DNA from: Flectonema sp. DT1601
Lineage: Eukaryota; Euglenozoa; Diplonemea; Diplonemida; Diplonemidae
Reading direction: 5' to 3'
Assembly (NCBI GenBank): GCA_964019425.1
Contig: OZ025865.1
Location: forward strand, 62,001-126,000
Length of the DNA stretch: 64,000 nucleotides
The notes under the pieces are model-generated. The model did not search any database and had not been told where the DNA came from. It saw only the letters and a program-made list of their open reading frames with translations. This document shows, piece by piece, positions 61,479 to 64,000 of the stretch (its first letter is position 1; every line of letters begins with the position of its first letter). The translations under genes and the position numbers were made by a program.

Positions 61479-61739
61479 TTAGGTGAGACTTTGTCTAAAC
61501 CTGAAGACCCTGATACTTGGGTGTATTACGATTATCCTGCTTCCTCTCAGCAGCATCATTTCAAACTCTTCTCCTTCCACTGCATATTGTACTACACATT
61601 TGATTTGTTCATCACCTCCGTTCATTACGATGTTGTTTAACGCCAACACCATGTCTCCTCGAGCTGCTTTACAGCCTGCTGGTGCTGAAATAATTACTCC
61701 TTCTCTGATGACCAAATTAGCAAAAGCATCGACGACCAT
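61479..61739 (-). CDS. Sm/LSm-like protein, 86 aa, unit 2
   Basis: 86 aa, the normal size of an LSm protein. The C-terminal part, EFEMMLLRGSRIIVIHPSIR, matches the Sm2 motif ((L/V)RG..I..I) and the LSm3-type ending (FVRGDGVVLVAPPLR). RGDMVLALNNIVMNGGDE is a plausible, shortened Sm1 motif. LSm proteins form heptameric rings on U6 snRNA or decapping complexes. I start at the ATG at 61739, just after TTTTTACCCCACTAAACAAG; upstream in-frame codons contain the pyrimidine tract. The gene spans the junction of units 1 and 2, so only copies with a unit on both sides are whole. The Sm1 part is atypical, so LSm identity is likely but unproven. Confidence 0.55.
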   Translation of the reverse strand: MVVDAFANLVIREGVIISAPAGCKAARGDMVLALNNIVMNGGDEQIKCVVQYAVEGEEFEMMLLRGSRIIVIHPSIRVFRFRQSLT

Positions 61740-62079
61740 TTCTTGTTTAGTGGGGTAAAAATAACACAAAAAGAAACAAGAGTCTGTTGGAAAATTAATT
61801 TTTATTTACAAAATATAAAAATACAAACCAACAAATCAATAACTTATCAACCCCCTTGTAAATACAACTACCTCACACGAACAACAAAGCTTACGCTGGC
61901 TAACCAACTAGCTGCCTACTGCGTAGCTAGTTTACCAAATAAACAAATTTGTTTTACTTTTTTTTTATTCGCAACCTTCAGGAGACATAAAAGCAAAAAA
62001 CTGATCCACCCAAAAGAAAATACTATACACGAAAAAAATAAATAAATGACACCTAAAGATGAATAATAAAACTAAACTA

Positions 62080-62295
62080 TCAACAAGACAAAGCTTTTGG
62101 TATCTCCAATGCAGGCTCTCCATACGAATTCGGTGTGGACTTTCGCAAGACATCCGAAGCTTTTGAAAACCTCTGCGACGCAGCCAGTAGAAGAAGAACC
62201 TTGCTTCCCAGAAAGAGGTTTCTACCTGTACTGCAGCAGGTATTGTAGATGTCCTCAGAAGTCATAATCAAATGTATTTTACATTGGTTCGACAT
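62080..62295 (-). CDS. Unrecognised 71-aa frame, unit 2
   Basis: Same 71 residues as the frame in unit 1. Just upstream on the minus strand lies a Pro-rich stretch (KKRLSPPAPPPPSQEERKEV, stop at 62329) that may be the last exon of another gene. Confidence 0.35.
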   Translation of the reverse strand: MSNQCKIHLIMTSEDIYNTCCSTGRNLFLGSKVLLLLAASQRFSKASDVLRKSTPNSYGEPALEIPKALSC

Positions 62296-62538
62296 AAAAT
62301 GATTGATGTCGTAACGTAATTCTTTAATTTAATTCACTTCTTTTCTTTCTTCTTGCGAAGGAGGAGGAGGAGCAGGAGGGGAAAGACGTTTCTTTATTTG
62401 ATGTAAGTGATGTTTTTATGTATCAAAAAAAAGGTGTGTAGGGAGAGAAAAATAATTTTCTTTTTTTAAAACAATTAGTTATACATTAATGTTTGAATTA
62501 GTTAAAGACAACTGTTTTTCAACATCTGTCAAGGATGC

Positions 62539-62597
62539 CGTGACTTGGAGTGATGCTTTGCTTAGCCTTTTTTGAAGTAACTAGTCAGGTTTCGAAA
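62539..62597. repeat. Dispersed ~58-bp motif, copy 3
   Basis: Unit 2 counterpart of 60508-60566. Confidence 0.65.
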
Positions 62598-62805
62598 GAA
62601 AAGAAAGAAGGGGAGTGAAAAGGGAATGTTCCAGTGTAGGTAAAAAACACTCTGCAAATGTAGTAAAAAACTCTGCATTATAAATTAAATGCTCGAATTG
62701 AGTTTTAATTAATATCTTTTTTAAAAAAAATCGTGTCACCTGAAAAAAAGCAATTCAGGTTTTCTATAACACGGCAAAGTGTTTCTCATATTACCTTCTA
62801 AAAGA

Positions 62806-63068
62806 TTACTTCTCAATATAAACATATTGGGATGGAAGGCAAAAACCTTCGACGGGATGTAAACTCGATCCCGCCTCCTCAAGCTTCTTCATAACAAACT
62901 CTAGCATGTGTGAAGCCTTGGCAACTAAGGTATAACCACGTCTCGCGGCCGCCACTACCGCCATGTTGTCCACATGGGCACAGATCTCCATCGGTGTGTT
63001 GCCATCTATAACTCGTAGAATACCTCTGCAGAGAGCAAACATTTGTTTGTGCGCAACCGGAAACAAGC
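62806..63068 (-). mobile_element. Retroelement RNase H-like fragment (fossil), unit 2
   Basis: Same fragment as in unit 1. A CCTTGCTTTATAG acceptor-like site lies at its upstream edge, so the host may have captured it as an exon; otherwise it is a passive fossil. Confidence 0.45.
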
Positions 63069-63596
63069 CTATAAAGCAAGGGTGTTAACGTTACGCTGCC
63101 ACAATTCTCTTTCGCTCGTAAAACATGTCTTCGAGATGAAAAATAAATAAAAGAAAATACACGCTGGTATAATTTGTATTTTGTGGGTATATAAATTTTA
63201 GTTTATATATTGTCAGTTTTTTTCAAAAAAAAATAGCTTCTTAGTAAACAAGAAAAAACCAAAAAAAAAGAAAAACGAGAACATAATAATAATAATAACG
63301 GAGTGAAAGGGTTAAATGGTTGATTTTGCACAATAATGAAATTGCTTTCATATATAATTGTTGGATCTGACCAAGGAGAAGCAATGGAGAAGCACAGTTC
63401 TATCTATACGAGTAGGTATCCGTTAAGCACACCAACTATCACATGGGTGGCTCACTAGAAGTTTCTAAATTACGAAATTAATTATTCTACTCCACACCAA
63501 CACTGATACCGATGTGTCACTAGCTGACACAGGAGTCTCAAAGGAACTACTAAACTTCTCTCTGTACTATAAAACAAGACAGTGGATAAACGATGA

Positions 63597-63857
63597 TTAG
63601 GTGAGACTTTGTCTAAACCTGAAGACCCTGATACTTGGGTGTATTACGATTATCCTGCTTCCTCTCAGCAGCATCATTTCAAACTCTTCTCCTTCCACTG
63701 CATATTGTACTACACATTTGATTTGTTCATCACCTCCGTTCATTACGATGTTGTTTAACGCCAACACCATGTCTCCTCGAGCTGCTTTACAGCCTGCTGG
63801 TGCTGAAATAATTACTCCTTCTCTGATGACCAAATTAGCAAAAGCATCGACGACCAT
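63597..63857 (-). CDS. Sm/LSm-like protein, 86 aa, units 2/3
   Basis: Identical in protein sequence to the copy at 61479-61739, with the same start context and C-terminal Sm2-like motif. It spans the junction of units 2 and 3. Identity of the two whole copies, against three changes in the truncated first copy, suggests that selection or recent duplication keeps the whole ones intact. Confidence 0.55.
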   Translation of the reverse strand: MVVDAFANLVIREGVIISAPAGCKAARGDMVLALNNIVMNGGDEQIKCVVQYAVEGEEFEMMLLRGSRIIVIHPSIRVFRFRQSLT

Positions 63858-64000
63858 TTCTTGTTTAGTGGGGTAAAAATAACACAAAAAGAAACAAGAG
63901 TCTGTTGGAAAATTAATTTTTATTTACAAAATATAAAAATACAAACCAACAAATCAATAACTTATCAACCCCCTTGTAAATACAACTACCTCACACGAAC

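Larger units (their letters stand above)
59555..64000. repeat. Tandem array of a 2.03-2.12-kb gene-bearing unit
   Basis: Unit 1 is about 59555-61585 (2031 bp), unit 2 about 61586-63703 (2118 bp), and unit 3 starts near 63704 and leaves the window. Units are near-identical over most of their length. Unit 2 has about 87 extra bp at about 63079-63165. Each unit holds, on the minus strand, a retroelement RNase H-like fragment, a Pro-rich possible last exon, a 71-aa frame and the start of an Sm-like gene. More copies probably follow to the right. Confidence 0.93.

Overview
The window is eukaryotic nuclear DNA. It has GT-AG introns (in the SGNH hydrolase gene and in a small membrane-protein gene), AT-rich spacers full of A/T homopolymers, a 172-bp satellite, and piggyBac-like and mariner-like non-autonomous elements. 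Every gene I can support lies on the minus strand. Almost every start codon sits a few to about 40 nt downstream of a polypyrimidine-AG acceptor. Uniform strand, acceptors next to ATGs, sparse introns and tandem arrays of near-identical genes suggest a protist with spliced-leader trans-splicing; a euglenozoan, perhaps a diplonemid, is my best guess. This is inference only: no spliced-leader gene, rRNA or tRNA is visible.

Layout, left to right. 1-2260: 5' part of a large gene (ubiquitin-like N-terminus, BspA-type leucine-rich repeats, Gln/Glu-rich coiled coil) whose frame stays open to the window edge. 3.8-6.9 kb: a Tudor-like acidic protein, an unrecognised 250-aa protein, and a PheC-type cyclohexadienyl dehydratase/solute-binding-fold protein of bacterial type. 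6.9-12.3 kb: about 31.5 nearly identical copies of a 172-bp satellite. 12.9-16.7 kb: a 1243-aa polyglutamine protein with 47 uninterrupted CAG codons. 16.8-19 kb: a spliced, secreted double-SGNH hydrolase whose 3' end has been duplicated twice downstream. 19.5-20 kb: a spliced small membrane protein, probably mitochondrial. 20.2-28.3 kb: mostly non-coding, homopolymer-rich DNA with two DNA-transposon relics and a small Cys-rich gene.

28.3-59.4 kb: the main feature, eight tandem intronless genes for secreted PAN/Apple-containing GH116 glycosidases (967-970 aa). They fall into type A (genes 1, 2, 3, 7), type B (4, 5, 6) and a divergent type (8). Their bodies are nearly identical, while a few short patches vary and are shuffled between copies. 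The spacers carry a conserved 3' hairpin and, next to type-B units, a 280-bp element with inverted ends. Gene 7 is a type-A cassette sitting in place of a type-B gene, whose 5' remnant survives beside it.

59.55-64 kb: a second tandem array, of a ~2.03-2.12-kb unit carrying an 86-aa Sm/LSm-like protein, an unrecognised 71-aa frame and a fossil retroelement RNase H-like fragment. The copy next to the GH116 array is cut off at the junction.

The SGNH hydrolase and the GH116 enzymes are all predicted to be secreted and to act on external carbohydrate or ester substrates, which fits an osmotrophic or phagotrophic protist with an expanded digestive secretome.
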